Shown piece by piece: positions 10,422 through 20,257 of a stretch of DNA of 64,000 bases. Made by a program: the position numbers and the translations under genes. Under the pieces are notes generated by a model. The model saw nothing but the letters and a program-made list of their open reading frames with translations. It did not search any database and was not told the origin of the DNA. Source of the DNA: Gari tellinella. Taxonomy: Eukaryota > Mollusca > Bivalvia > Cardiida > Psammobiidae. The DNA lies in NCBI GenBank assembly GCA_922989275.2, contig OV277864.1, positions 4,774,001 to 4,838,000 of the forward strand, given 5' to 3'. How positions within the stretch are numbered: the stretch's first letter is position 1; every line of letters starts with the position of its first letter.

Positions 10422-11029
10422 CAGTGGAGAATACGTCTTATTGCAAATAAACGCGTTTATGCTAAAACTAGTACAGCGTTCCCTCTCTACAACGACATCC
10501 AATGGGAGACACAAAGAATGTTCGTTGTTCGGAGGGAGTCGTTATAGGGAGTGAAATTTGCTCACACTTGCAAACAGCTTGAATCCAGATCAGACGCCGC
10601 GTAACGCGGCGTCTGATCTGGATTCAAGCTGTTTGCCACTCGTCATTAAGTTTTTGTTCTGTCAAAATGTCAAAAATGTAACTTTGAGAAAAGCAGCAGA
10701 CGACAATTTAAGCAGACAAAATTGCAGTCGTGAAAAAGTTGGACGTAATTGTCCTGTTTAGGGAACTGTGATAAGGGTCGTTGCAAGGAGGGAGTCGTTG
10801 TTGGGAGGGCCGTTGTAGAGAGGGAGAGCTGTACTTCCAGTGCAAACAGTATTGATCAGACGCAGGATACATGTAACGTGGCGTCTGATCAGGCTCCAAA
10901 CTGTTTATCGCTCAGATTAAATTGTATAGATCTAGTAAGAATTGTCAAAAACGTCTACATTTTATTGCAGAGCGTTTACCTTCCGTTTGCATGTAAACGA
11001 AAAATAATTACCTTTTCTGCGCTTCGTGT
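10422..11029 (-). mobile_element. FamA host interrupted by FamC
   Basis: The left end CAGTGGAGAATACGTCTTAT and GCTAAAACTAGTA stop at the FamC insertion. CTTCCAGTGCAAACAGT resumes after it and leads into the core (GTGGCGTCTGATCAGGCTCC) and an eroded right end. Excising FamC plus one TA restores the usual FamA reading. Confidence 0.85.
10474..10831 (+). mobile_element. FamC element, complete, nested in FamA
   Basis: 358 bp with TA on both sides. Termini CAGCGTTCCCTCTCTACAAC and the complement of CAGCTCTCCCTCTCTACAAC. The core is CTTGAATCCAGATCAGACGC with perfect mirrored arms, so it carries the shared palindrome in its own spelling. The right half has AGCAGACGACAATTTAAGCA, as in FamB. CAG termini with TA duplication fit a Tc1/mariner-type origin. 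Confidence 0.9.
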
Positions 11030-11714
11030 AAATAAATCAATTCGGTCATTTAGGTGCAGGTATGCAAGGAGATTGATCTGATGGTTTGAAAATGAAACTC
11101 CGTATGCATATTGAACCCTTTAAGGGCATGATTGTTTAAAATGGTAATTTCTTATATGTATATTTTCTATGTATAAAAAATAAATCGACTGTTATATTCC
11201 TGGCATATACCTCAACTTTATTAAGAATATACATAAATGTGTCGATTTCTTATCGAGATAGATAGAAAAATAAGAGAGTTGTTATGTAAATCTTATGAAT
11301 GGGTCCCTATAATTCTTGGAAGGCCACGTGATCGATACAGGGGCGACAATTCATACACACTGTGTGTGCCGTTATCAGTTTGTGTAACATTTAGTGGACA
11401 AAATTGAGGGGTTGCCTCTCTTTGATGGGAAACCCTCTTAGTTTCAATCGCAAATAGTTATGACGTCATCGACGTGTGTGTATAGATTATGCTTAGAAGC
11501 TTTTACCGCGTATCTCCGTAAAATGTCGTCGTTATTCAATTACAAACACGCTGGACTTAAAATTTGACTTGTTTCCGCAAATTTTACAGGTTTGTAAGCA
11601 CTAATACCTAAAAGATCACCACGTTTTAGTTTTCTTATTTTTATATGTAATTAGTACGACAGATCCATACATTTTATGTTAGAAAAATGCTCGAGTTTGG
11701 TAATTTGATAGCCA
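11030..11714. other. No recognisable feature
   Basis: AT-rich sequence without recognisable repeat families or coding homology. Confidence 0.4.
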
Positions 11715-11805
11715 CATTATGGCTGTAACCGCTTTATGAGACCAATGATGTCGCTGTAACGCAACGTCTCATCAGGATCCAAACTGTTTGCCACTCACAT
11801 GATTC
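11715..11805. mobile_element. FamB core fragment
   Basis: CGCAACGTCTCATCAGGATC and CAAACTGTTTGCCACTC are a degenerate right core arm. The left arm is barely visible. Confidence 0.45.
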
Positions 11806-11931
11806 TTTCTTAAGTTACATGTAACCCTAGAGACCTTCCTACCTTGTCGTGGTGCTGGACTAAATTGTCATAGATATTTCTTTAATGTTTGTTAGACCGA
11901 GATTTTCCCCTCCGTCAAGAACTGAAAGGTA

Positions 11932-12177
11932 CAGTGGAGAATCTGTTATTCTTTCCCGTTTAAACGCAAACGTACGCAAACGCAAAACACTAAAACGTAG
12001 AAAATAACAACTTTTGGACAATTCTGATAATTCTTGTTTATCTTGGTGGCAAACAGTTTGGAGCCTGATCAGACGCCGGGTTACCCGGCGTCTGATCTGG
12101 CTCCAAACTGTTTGCACTGCAAATAATAGTTTTAGAGTAAACGCGTTTATTGGGAAAGAATAACAGATTCTCCACTG
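11932..12177 (+). mobile_element. FamA (A1) element, complete
   Basis: 246 bp, TA-flanked. TIR CAGTGGAGAATCTGTTATTC perfect at both ends, perfect core palindrome with loop GTTAC. An open frame runs through much of both strands but is a by-product of the repeat. Confidence 0.95.
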
Positions 12178-12374
12178 TAGGCAGGTCGGTGGTTTTTATC
12201 CCATGCACTGCTTGACAACGAATGATATTAGCCAAACTCCTCTTCCTGAAATCACCCTCATGACATCTCTTCATTCCTCATCATTCATCGGCGCTATATG
12301 ACCTATTTTGTGTCACAGATCCGTAAAACCAAACTCATCATCATCAGCAGCATCGCCATCTTCTTCTGAAGTTA

Positions 12375-12454
12375 AACTACCTAAAGTTTTAATTTAAGAA
12401 ATAAAAGTCAGACGATAATTGTTAAAAATGGATGACGTAATGGCAGTGAAGGGG
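12375..12454 (-). mobile_element. FamB (B2) end fragment
   Basis: AAGTCAGACGATAATTGTT, GATGACGTAATGGCAGTGAA and GGGG before TTAA at 12455-12458 match the terminal 80 bp of B2 copies such as 32686-32894. Confidence 0.65.
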
Positions 12455-12473
12455 TTAAGTATTTGCAAGCATA

Positions 12474-12719
12474 CAGCGGAGAATGTGTTATTCTTTCCCA
12501 ATACACGCGTTTACGCTAAAACTATTAGTTGCAGTGCAAACAGTTTGGAGCCAGATCAGACGCCGAGTAACCCGGCGTCTGATCAAACTCCAAACTGTTT
12601 GCCACCAAGATAAACATGAAATATCAGAATTGTCCAAAAGTTGTACTTTTCTACGTTTTAGCGCTTTGCGTTTGCGTACGTTTGCGTTTAAACGGGACAG
12701 AATAACAGATTCTCCACTG
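12474..12719 (-). mobile_element. FamA (A1) element, complete
   Basis: CAGCGGAGAATGTGTTATTC to GATTCTCCACTG, TA on the left. Core complete, with one loop-side change (CGAGTAACCCGG) that breaks one base pair. Confidence 0.93.
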
Positions 12720-13045
12720 TATAAATGTGTCTCTACTTTCAGTAAACTCTACAATTGAATCAATGTTATCCTCGCACGCTTCCATATCGTTAGCAGAGAC
12801 ATGCCTACACAGATAAAGACACTAGTTTGGGTTTTCGTATCGTAAATCTAATTCGAAATATATAGATTAAATCCAGCTCGGGGCTCTCTGTAGTACAATT
12901 TGATAACGATATCGCGTTGTGTTTAAATGCGTTTTAGAAAATAATAAAGATGGAATTATTTGTTTTAATCTCTTTTTGAAGATTAAAATTTAAATATTTA
13001 CATGCAAGGAGACAGCATGCAACAAATGCACGCACCTGTATTTAG

Positions 13046-13440
13046 TACACTTAGGTAGACGTTATTATTTCCTGTTCTAACGAAATTAAAGGCAATATAA
13101 TAAAATACAATAAAACATCTCTATTACGACCACAAACACGAATGCTCATTGTTTTATAAGAAACATGTGACAGCTAAAGCAATGTGTGAGTTTTATTGTC
13201 ACATTGCTTTAGGCAGTAGTATATCGTTAACACCTAATAATTATCGAAATTTAGTGGTCATAATAGAGAGGTTTTACAGTTCCGGTTTTTGTTGTGAACA
13301 TTCTGTTGTTTTTTATCTCACTTGCAAACAGTTTGGAGCCTGATCAGTCACCGTGTTTAACACGCTTCTGTTATGGCTCCAAATTGTTTATAATAAAAAT
13401 AACTGTTTTTATCAGAGACGTGTTTATTCGAAAAGAATAA
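13046..13440 (+). mobile_element. Degenerate FamA host containing FamM
   Basis: The left part is GACGTTATTATTTCCTGTTC and GCAATATAATAAAATACAAT. After the FamM insert the core follows (GCAAACAGTTTGGAGCCTGA, eroded loop), then GTGTTTATTCGAAAAGAATA. Confidence 0.6.
13112..13276. mobile_element. FamM: short inverted-repeat element nested in FamA
   Basis: Termini ACATCTCTATTACGACCAC and the complement ending TAATAGAGAGGTTTT match over about 20 bp. An internal hairpin CTAAAGCAATGTG / CACATTGCTTTAG sits near 13165-13210. About 165 bp, no coding role; class unassigned. Confidence 0.65.
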
Positions 13441-13494
13441 CACGTGCAACCTTAATTATAACCGTTACATGTACATAATTTATACAATAAAAAT

Positions 13495-13978
13495 AAGCCA
13501 TACCAGGAGAAAACCTGACTTGTTGCATTTCAAAAAATGAAGATCAAGGTCAGACAAATACGCGGCGGCAGGTCTTGAGCTACACTGTTTGATACCCACA
13601 TGCATCTTAAGCATTTTATGTACAGTGGAGAATCTGTTATTCTTTCCCGTTTAAACGCAAACGTACGCAAACGCAAAGCGCTAAAACGTAGAAAAGAACA
13701 ACTTTTGGACAATTCTGATATGTCATGTTTATCTTGTTGGCAAACAGTTTGAAGCCTGATCAGACGCCGGGTTACCCGGCGTCTGATCTGGCTCCAAACT
13801 GTTTGCAATGCAAATAATAGTTTTAGCGTAAACGCGTTTATTGGGAAAGAATAACAGATTCTCCACTGTACTTGTATTTGGCATTGTAGACCAAACTCAG
13901 TTACAGAGAATGGGGTGACGACGGTGCTTGTTCTGTACAATGTTGCAAAGCAATAAGGTTGGTTTTCTCATGGCACGA
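13495..13978 (+). mobile_element. FamR element interrupted by A1
   Basis: Matches 50201-50452 on both sides of the A1 insertion (CCACATGCATCTTAAGCATT before; CAATGTTGCAAAGCAATAAG after). The termini are inverted repeats around CCTTATTGC. The centre has CAGACAAATACGCGGCGGCA, a diverged relative of the shared core. Confidence 0.7.
13623..13868 (+). mobile_element. FamA (A1) element, complete, nested in FamR
   Basis: 246 bp between TA and TA, perfect A1 TIRs. The left arm has GAAGCC instead of GGAGCC, one unpaired change. The FamR copy at 50.3 kb gives an approximate empty site. Confidence 0.95.
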
Positions 13979-13981
13979 CTC

Positions 13982-14120
13982 AATGTTATCATTTTCCGTT
14001 TAAACGTTGCTAAACATAAATGCATACATAAATGATATGGATTTATGAAAATATTGACTATCTATTTTTAATTGAATGAATATAACGGAGTTTGATCACA
14101 AGCCGAGTCCCTTGGCGGAA
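13982..14120 (+). mobile_element. FamA remnant
   Basis: AATGTTATCATTTTCCGTTT, AAACG, then GACTATCTATTTTTAATTGA and an eroded core (GGAGTTTGATCACAAGCCG). Confidence 0.45.
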
Positions 14121-14372
14121 GAAACTTTCGTTTGCTTGTTGTGTACTTTTACGACTATTCCATCGAATGCTTAGTGACGGTTGCATGTGCATGTACAACA
14201 GTAATGTGACATGGTCCTACCTGCGATTTCTGTTTTGCCTAGAACTTTGTTGTAACCACTCCACTGCATAAATATACGAACCCAAATAAATACGAAATAC
14301 TCAAGCAGGAAACGTAACACAAACAATACACCCACCTCTCAAGCAGAACAAACACACACACTCATACCACAA

Positions 14373-14375
<3 letters not shown>

Positions 14376-14405
<30 letters not shown>
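14376..14405 (+). repeat. (CA)n microsatellite
   Basis: About 15 uninterrupted CA dinucleotides, with imperfect CA-rich sequence from 14350. Confidence 0.95.
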
Positions 14406-14408
<3 letters not shown>

Positions 14409-14922
14409 ATACAATTCCTACATCTACACACTAAATAGAAAACAACACGCAAGACAAACATAAAGCAAAGTGAATATAGGAGCCCGCCTTGGTACGGTCA
14501 GTAGCAATCAATAATTAACTATAAATTAATTAATTATTAACAACCACTGGGGGGTTATATCTGGGTTTAGGGGCGCCCAACCTCACACTTATCTCCTGCA
14601 CATATAAAGACGAACAACCTCACAATCAAAAAGACCGCCAGCACAGTAAGTAAATACATGTAAAACATTTAATAAAAATTCTATGACAAGATCATTAGTA
14701 ACATGGGAAAGAATTAAACATTCAAGCCCGTGTTAAAAATAACCCACTATGGCAACGGTCAAATTGTACTCAAGCGACTAGTCTGTAGTTACAATGTACG
14801 AGCAACTGTAAGACATGGAAGGGTCCAGGGTACGACAGAGAGGGAGGGAAAAAACAAAGCACGAAAATCCGACATAACTCTCCCGGTTAAGGACGGCTTT
14901 AGAGATACATCATCATGTAGTG

Positions 14923-15870
14923 CTAAGCCCTGTCTGTCGTCGCACAACCAAAGAGGAAAGCATAGTTATCAATTGTAGACTGATCGATAACCAAACGTGA
15001 AGTGCGCAGCAATATAGTTGGATCATAATCTTTTTTGAGGAAAAATCTAATACGTTTCACAAATAGGTTTTGAAAATGTATATGTCCAAGAATCTTACGA
15101 AGTCTGTAAATCACATCACCATAAAACTCCGGATGTGAAATACCTTGCCGCAGAAAATACTTTAAGTTACATTTATAATTGTTAATGAGAGGAGATTTCT
15201 ATAAAAGAATTTAGAAAATGTTTTACGAAGTTTATGAAATCTGTTCCCCTGTTTAAGAAGCTTTTCAGTAATAGTTTTATTACGAATGTGGAAGTCCTCA
15301 ACAGAGGTACATGTACAGGCCTTAGCAAAGCGAATAAGTTGTGAAATATAAACCCCGTAAGATGTGGAACGGGGAACATCGCCATCTAGATGAGGATAAT
15401 TTACAATACTAAAATCAAAATTATCTCGTTTATCGTAATCTTAGAAGAAACAATTCCGTTATTTATAAAAATATCCAAATCTAAAAATGGTGCCGACAAA
15501 TTTGACTCGTTTGTTTTATTAAGGCGTAGTTCTTTTGGGTAAATAAAAGGAAACAACGTATCAAAAAATGGGTTGTCTATATTAAAAATATCATCTAGAT
15601 AGCGCGATGTATTGTTAAAGGCTTCGATCATATCTGCCTGTGTATCAGGTTTTAGACTAAGCATAAAGTCCCTCTCATAACAGTACAAAAATAGGTCTGC
15701 GACAAGCCTGACTTAATCTGAATATAATATCCATGTAACAAACCAAATTGTTATATGTATGTCCAATGAAATCAAAGACAAAAATGGAAGCTTCAAATGA
15801 GTATTGTCCGTTGCTGCGACGGTACTTTTGGAACATCAACGGCCTTAATCATGACAAACAGGCCAATTTG
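14923..15870 (-). pseudogene. Decayed reverse transcriptase of a retroelement
   Basis: On the minus strand the sequence reads as a reverse transcriptase broken by frameshifts. Just upstream of 15688 is a frame giving ADLFLYCYERDF, the palm segment. The frame at 15688-15401 contains SRYLDDIFNI, where YLDD is the catalytic box, followed by PFLDLD. A frameshift near 15425 moves the reading to YDKRDNFDF, DGDVPR and SYGVYISQLIRFAK, which covers about 15420-15200. EFYGDVIYRLRK near 15100 marks the domain end. This motif order is known from animal retroelement polymerases; I suspect a Penelope-like or related group but cannot assign it. No N-terminal part, terminal repeats or endonuclease is visible. 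It is a dead partial copy. Confidence 0.8.
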
Positions 15871-15898
15871 TGTTGTTGTAATAGCATAAGTTTATATA

Positions 15899-16112
15899 TT
15901 CCTGCACTGACATGACGTCGTCAATATTTAACAATTGTCGTCTGATTTTATTAATGTTCTCAAATATACATTTTAGGTATTATAACTTAAGAACTATTGA
16001 AATGAGTGTTAAATAGTTTGGTTCCTGTTGAGACGCCGCGTCACGCGGCCTCTGATCAAGCTCCACACTGTCTGCAAATAAGTAGTGTACTCGAGATCAG
16101 GCAGTGGAAGGG
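15899..16112 (+). mobile_element. FamB (B2) element
   Basis: CTGCACTGACATGACGTCGTC on the left; GGCAGTGGAAGGG before TTAA (16113-16116) on the right. Core GGTTCCTGTTGAGACGCCGC with partly mirrored arm. Confidence 0.75.
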
Positions 16113-16126
16113 TTAATTTCGTCTAT

Positions 16127-16560
16127 CCCTTTCACTCTCAATGACGCTTCAGAGCGCGTTTTCAAACAGTTTGGGTCCTGATCAGACGCCGCGTGACGCG
16201 GCGTCTGATCGGGATTCATAATGTTTGACACTCGTTTTGAAGTTTCTTCTGTCATACTGCCTTATATTTTAACCCTTATCCTGTGGTGATGTCGTCTGCT
16301 TTGAAATTGTCGTCTGCAAAGTTTGTTAAATTTAGCTTTATACATTTTTTCAAGTAAGTAAACAAAAAGACGAGTGTCAAACAGTTTGGATCCAGATCAG
16401 ACGCCGCGTTACGCGGCGTCTGATCTGGATCTAAACTGTTTGGAAAAATCAATAAAGTCGCGACCAGCAGGCAAATGATTAACAGACAACAACATTGAAG
16501 CAGATGATAATTAAACGGTGTAGGGGTAAACTTCTCCCGAATAAGTTGATCATGAAAGGG
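16127..16560 (+). mobile_element. FamB host interrupted by B3
   Basis: CCCTTTCACTCTCAATGACG and its own palindrome (GGGTCCTGATCAGACGCCGC) precede the insertion. CAGACAACAACATTGAAGC and GATCATGAAAGGG follow it. Read without the insert, it matches the copies at 39487 and 58749. Confidence 0.8.
16273..16478 (+). mobile_element. B3 element nested in FamB
   Basis: TTAA at 16269-16272 and 16479-16482. Starts CCCTTATCCTGTGGTGATGT, has GTCGTCTGC twice, a perfect palindrome GGATCCAGATCAGACGCCGC, and ends GCGACCAGCAGGCAAATGA. It matches 24042-24246 in reverse orientation. Confidence 0.85.
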
Positions 16561-16915
16561 TTTACGGTAAAAAAGCTCTGGGATGAAGAAGCCACACTGT
16601 TTATCAAAGCGAAGACATTCAAAAAAAATAACATGAATGGGGGAATACTCGGACAATAAAAGCATACCTACATGTGTGTTGTTGCGGCGATTTGTTTACG
16701 TGACAGAGAGTATCCCCTCTGTCCAGAGCTAAACGAAAGGCAGGTCGATGAATTTAATATGCACTGATTTGCAGGGAATGATATAAGCAAATATCATATT
16801 CCTGAAAAAACCCTCACTACATGTACATGTATCATCATATCGTCCCATCATTCATCGGCGCTATGTGAACGGAGTCGCAGTGCCGTAAAACACAAATAAT
16901 CCATTCATCCATCCT

Positions 16916-17171
16916 CAGGGCTGCCATTTCTCCGGATTTTTCCTAAATCTTCGGACTTGTTTTCTAATAAATGGTAGATTAAAGCAGACTGAAAGTAAAG
17001 CAAAATGCGCCTGAAGGCGCATTCTGCTTTACTTCCAGTCTGCTTTAAGTAGCCACGTGTCAACAAAACTAGAAACAAGCGTTGGGGTGAAAGCACGATT
17101 CGTAAAATCGCACTTGAAAAATGCAAATTTGGAAATCTTAGGATTGTTCATGTCAACTTATGGCAGCCCTG
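16916..17171. mobile_element. Element with CAGGGCTGCCAT ends carrying a FamD hairpin
   Basis: Perfect 12-bp inverted termini CAGGGCTGCCAT / ATGGCAGCCCTG. CATCCT directly abuts both ends (16910-16915 and 17172-17177), a likely target duplication. The termini resemble hAT-type ends, but six rather than eight duplicated bases are visible. The centre is the FamD hairpin. Confidence 0.75.
16979..17048. repeat. FamD-type 70-bp hairpin
   Basis: Arms TTAAAGCAGACTGAAAGTAA and complement, centre GCGCCTGAAGGCGC. Sequence beyond the right arm (CCACGTGTCAACAAAAC) also resembles FamD flanks. Confidence 0.9.
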
Positions 17172-17559
17172 CATCCTTTAACGAACATAAATGATGTATT
17201 CTTCCTGAACGGAGCAACAGTTACTTTCTCATAATGTTATATGTACGTTATGGTATTTATTGTATGTATATTTCTATTTCATATATATGTGATTGAGAGT
17301 ATGTACTTTGTACGAACCAGACGGTTCTGTTCATAAACCAATACCAAATAGATGCAGAAAATAACAGCTTCAGAAACGGGTTCTTTTGAAGAATTAACGT
17401 CTTTATCATTGCTACAGACGGGAAGCAGACGTTTCGGTAACTCATATGGCCACGCGCTGTTTGCCATGTCGGCATGACCTATATTCCCTCGACGCCGCTC
17501 ATTTCTTTTCCCAAAGTCGATTGTCCAGAACCATAATGAAATCCTCTCTCATGAGCCCA
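17172..17559. other. No recognisable feature
   Basis: No repeat family seen. Overlapping minus-strand frames at 17257-17475 show no known domain. Confidence 0.4.
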
Positions 17560-17768
17560 CTAACTGCCAATATCGACGTCACTAGCATATACATGTACAA
17601 ACTTTTTCAATCCTTATCAAACGGCGAGTCATTAAGCGTCTGATCTAGATCCAAGTTGTTTAATATTTCTTGTCCACATTTTTTTTCAATAACAGTACTA
17701 AAACATTAATTACAGAAATGACAGAATACTACAAGTTTTCATCAGTAGCTATCATTACAGTGACGGGG
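17560..17768 (+). mobile_element. FamB (B2) remnant
   Basis: CCCACTAACTGCCAATATCG at the left; AACGGCGAGTCATTAAGCGT in the core; TTACAGTGACGGGG before TTAA (17769-17772). Confidence 0.6.
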
Positions 17769-17772
17769 TTAA

Positions 17773-17970
17773 CCATTACACTACCGAGCCATCGTCTGCT
17801 TTGAAATTGTCGTCTGCAAATTTGGTAAAATTAAGAGTTACACATATTTAAATTGTAGAATCCCCAAAACGAGTGCTAAACTGTTGTTATTCAAATCAGA
17901 CAGCGCATTACGCGGCGTCTGATATGGATCAAAACTGTTTGCAAATACCAGTTAAAGTAGCAGGATAAAT
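17773..17970 (+). mobile_element. B3 remnant sharing a TTAA with the preceding B2
   Basis: CCATTACACTACCGAGCC, then GTCTGCTTTGAAATTGTCGT and the core CAAATCAGACAGCGCATTAC with GCGGCGTCTGATATGG. The right end is eroded. Confidence 0.6.
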
Positions 17971-18248
17971 ATTAATGCAAATCAATCTATAACATGGTAT
18001 GTCTGTTGTGCTTACCAGATATCGGTTAATCGATAATGATGAAACTAGCCCAATTCCGAATAACGACCGATGATGGTGTATGTAAATTATATTTACACTG
18101 CCTAATTGCTCGTTAGTCAGACAAAAGTGTCTGGCTTTGTATTTGTATTGGTATATAAAAGGGTCGTTTTACAGGCTTCAAAGTTGAAAAAGTGGTAAAA
18201 ATAGCACATATTGTGTTTTTGCAGATGCACGTGTTAATACATGTAGTA

Positions 18249-18494
18249 CAGTGGATAATCTGTTATTCTTTCCCAATAAACGCGTTTACGCTAAAACTAA
18301 TATTTGCAGTACAAACAGTTTGGAGCCAGATCAGACGCCGGGTAACCCGGCGTCTGATCAGGCTCCAAGCTGTTTGCCACCAAGATAAACAAGAATTATC
18401 AGAATTGTCCAACAGTTGTTCTTTTCTACGTTTTAGCGCTTTGCGTTTGCGTACGTTTGCGTTTAAACGGGAAAGAATAACAGATTCTCCACTG
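18249..18494 (-). mobile_element. FamA (A1) element, complete
   Basis: CAGTGGATAATCTGTTATTC to GATTCTCCACTG, TA on both sides, perfect inner core. A TATA-like TATATAAAAGGG lies about 90 bp upstream. Confidence 0.95.
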
Positions 18495-19041
18495 TACATG
18501 TAGTGTATACATATTAAAGTTTTTACCAGTATCTATGAACATTGATTAATCGCAAGGGTACATTTGTGGCATCGAGTCAACAAGTCTTGGACGTTATTTT
18601 AAAGTTCAAATCGAAAGTACATTGCCCATCCAATCTGTCACAAACTTGGTTTTCCCGTTTATATTATTAACAATGTTCCATACTATATATCAAGACAAAA
18701 AACAAGTATACGTGTAAATGAAAATCAAACTAATAACAATGACAAATCCAGAACAGTTTATATTGATCTGGTACATGTACACCATCTCACAGGAACAGGC
18801 AGGCTTTGTCAAACGGGTATTCTTTAAAGAAGCCTTTCTCAGTCAAATGCTATCGCTTGCTTCATCTTTTTCGACCTCGCTTTAATAGTATTGTCTCCAC
18901 TGCTGTTTAAAGTTAAATGTAAGGCAAAATGAACGAATAAATTGAGAGCCTGAATCCCGATCAAAACTATTTTCAATGTCAATTGTACATAGTCGCCTAC
19001 ATCGTTTTACTTATTAAATGACAAAATGCGAGCCGACACCA
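18495..19041. other. No recognisable feature
   Basis: AT-rich. TTGTCTCCACTGCTGTTTAA and GAATCCCGATCAAAACT may be traces of old FamA/FamB copies, too weak to place. Confidence 0.35.
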
Positions 19042-19282
19042 CAGTGAATAAGACGTTATTATTTCCCAGTAAACTCATTAATGATAAAACGAAATTTACA
19101 AGTCCAAACCGTTTGCAACTCAAATGAAAATGAATCGGTAAAACTTTCTTCAAAATGACAATTCCTTCACTTATTTGCATAACTTTCAGAATTGTCTAAA
19201 ATGTTTTATTTTCTTCGTTTTATTGCGATTCATAGGCGTTCCGTTTGGGTTTAAACGTTGAAGAGTAACGTCTTCTCCACTG
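19042..19282 (-). mobile_element. FamA (A2) element lacking most of the core
   Basis: CAGTGAATAAGACGTTATTA to GTCTTCTCCACTG. Between AAATTTACAAGT and CCAAACCGTTTGCAACTC the left arm and loop are deleted. Confidence 0.75.
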
Positions 19283-19332
19283 TATCTTCCTAGTAGGATG
19301 TTACAGATTAACCCTTCATCATACATCACATA

Positions 19333-19578
19333 CAGTGGAGAATCTGTTATTATTTCCCGTTTAAACGCAAACGTACCCAAACGCAAAGCACTAAAACGTA
19401 GAAAAGAACAACGCTTGGACAATTCTGATATTTCATGTTTTTCTTTGTGGCAAACAGTTTGGAGCCTAATCAGACGCCGGGTTACCCGGCGTCTGATCTG
19501 GCTCCATACTGTTTGCACTGCAAATAATAGTTTTAGCGTAAACGCGTTTATTGGGAAAGAATAACACATTCTCCACTT
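19333..19578 (+). mobile_element. FamA (A1) element, complete
   Basis: CAGTGGAGAATCTGTTATTA to CACATTCTCCACTT, 246 bp. The core is intact with minor changes (CTAATCAGACGCCGG). Confidence 0.93.
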
Positions 19579-19762
19579 TAGCAACGGACTAATCATTGAC
19601 CTTGACAAATTTTGTACTGTTCACTAACCCCCTAAAAATGAACAAATATGTTTAAAAACCACCCATAGACTGAACATATTTAGCTGAAACAAATGCAAGA
19701 CAGGTATATCCGAAAATTCGCAGTAAACTACAAGTTAGTGATGAGTGCAGTTAAACGAATTA

Positions 19763-20008
19763 CAGTGAAGAAAACGCTATTCTTTCTCGTTTAAACGCAA
19801 ACGAAACGCAAACGCATTGAATTGAAATAAACGTAGTAAAACGTGTTGACATTTAAGATCATTTATTTTAATCTGAGTGTCAAATATTTTGGAGGATGAT
19901 CAGAAGCCGGGCTACCCAGCATCTGATCCGGCTTCAAACTGTTTGCACTGAAAATAATAGTTTGAGTGAAAACGCGTTTATCTGGAAAGAATAACGTTTT
20001 CTCCACTG
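19763..20008 (+). mobile_element. FamA (A2) element
   Basis: CAGTGAAGAAAACGCTATTC to CGTTTTCTCCACTG, TA both sides. The core is diverged but mirrored: GGAGGATGATCAGAAGCCGG. Confidence 0.88.
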
Positions 20009-20257
20009 TACCAGCAAGGAACATTTTGATATGTGCGCTTATTAAATTTGCTGTTCAGACTGTCGTGCCGGTACCTGAGATTAGTCTGCGGATTGTGCTG
20101 TGGAGGACAGAATTTGATAAATTGATCCCAAATGTAATCGGATAAACGGATGAAAATGTTTTACTCGCAGAAACAAATATGCCCTTTCGGTACCCGCAAC
20201 ATCGCCAAAGGAACCAATCTTCACAGTTGAAACCTGCTAGGGAAACCGCAAGTTGTA

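Noticed and set aside
13530..13940. A 136-codon frame and similar frames in other A1 copies as a gene family
   Set aside because: The shared part is the A1 MITE read through in one frame. Both strands are open and flanks differ at each locus, so these look like repeat-derived frames.
15401..15688. An intact retroviral or LTR polymerase
   Set aside because: No LTRs, protease, integrase or RNase H. The YLDD box and following motifs fit a non-LTR or Penelope-like class, and the frame is broken.
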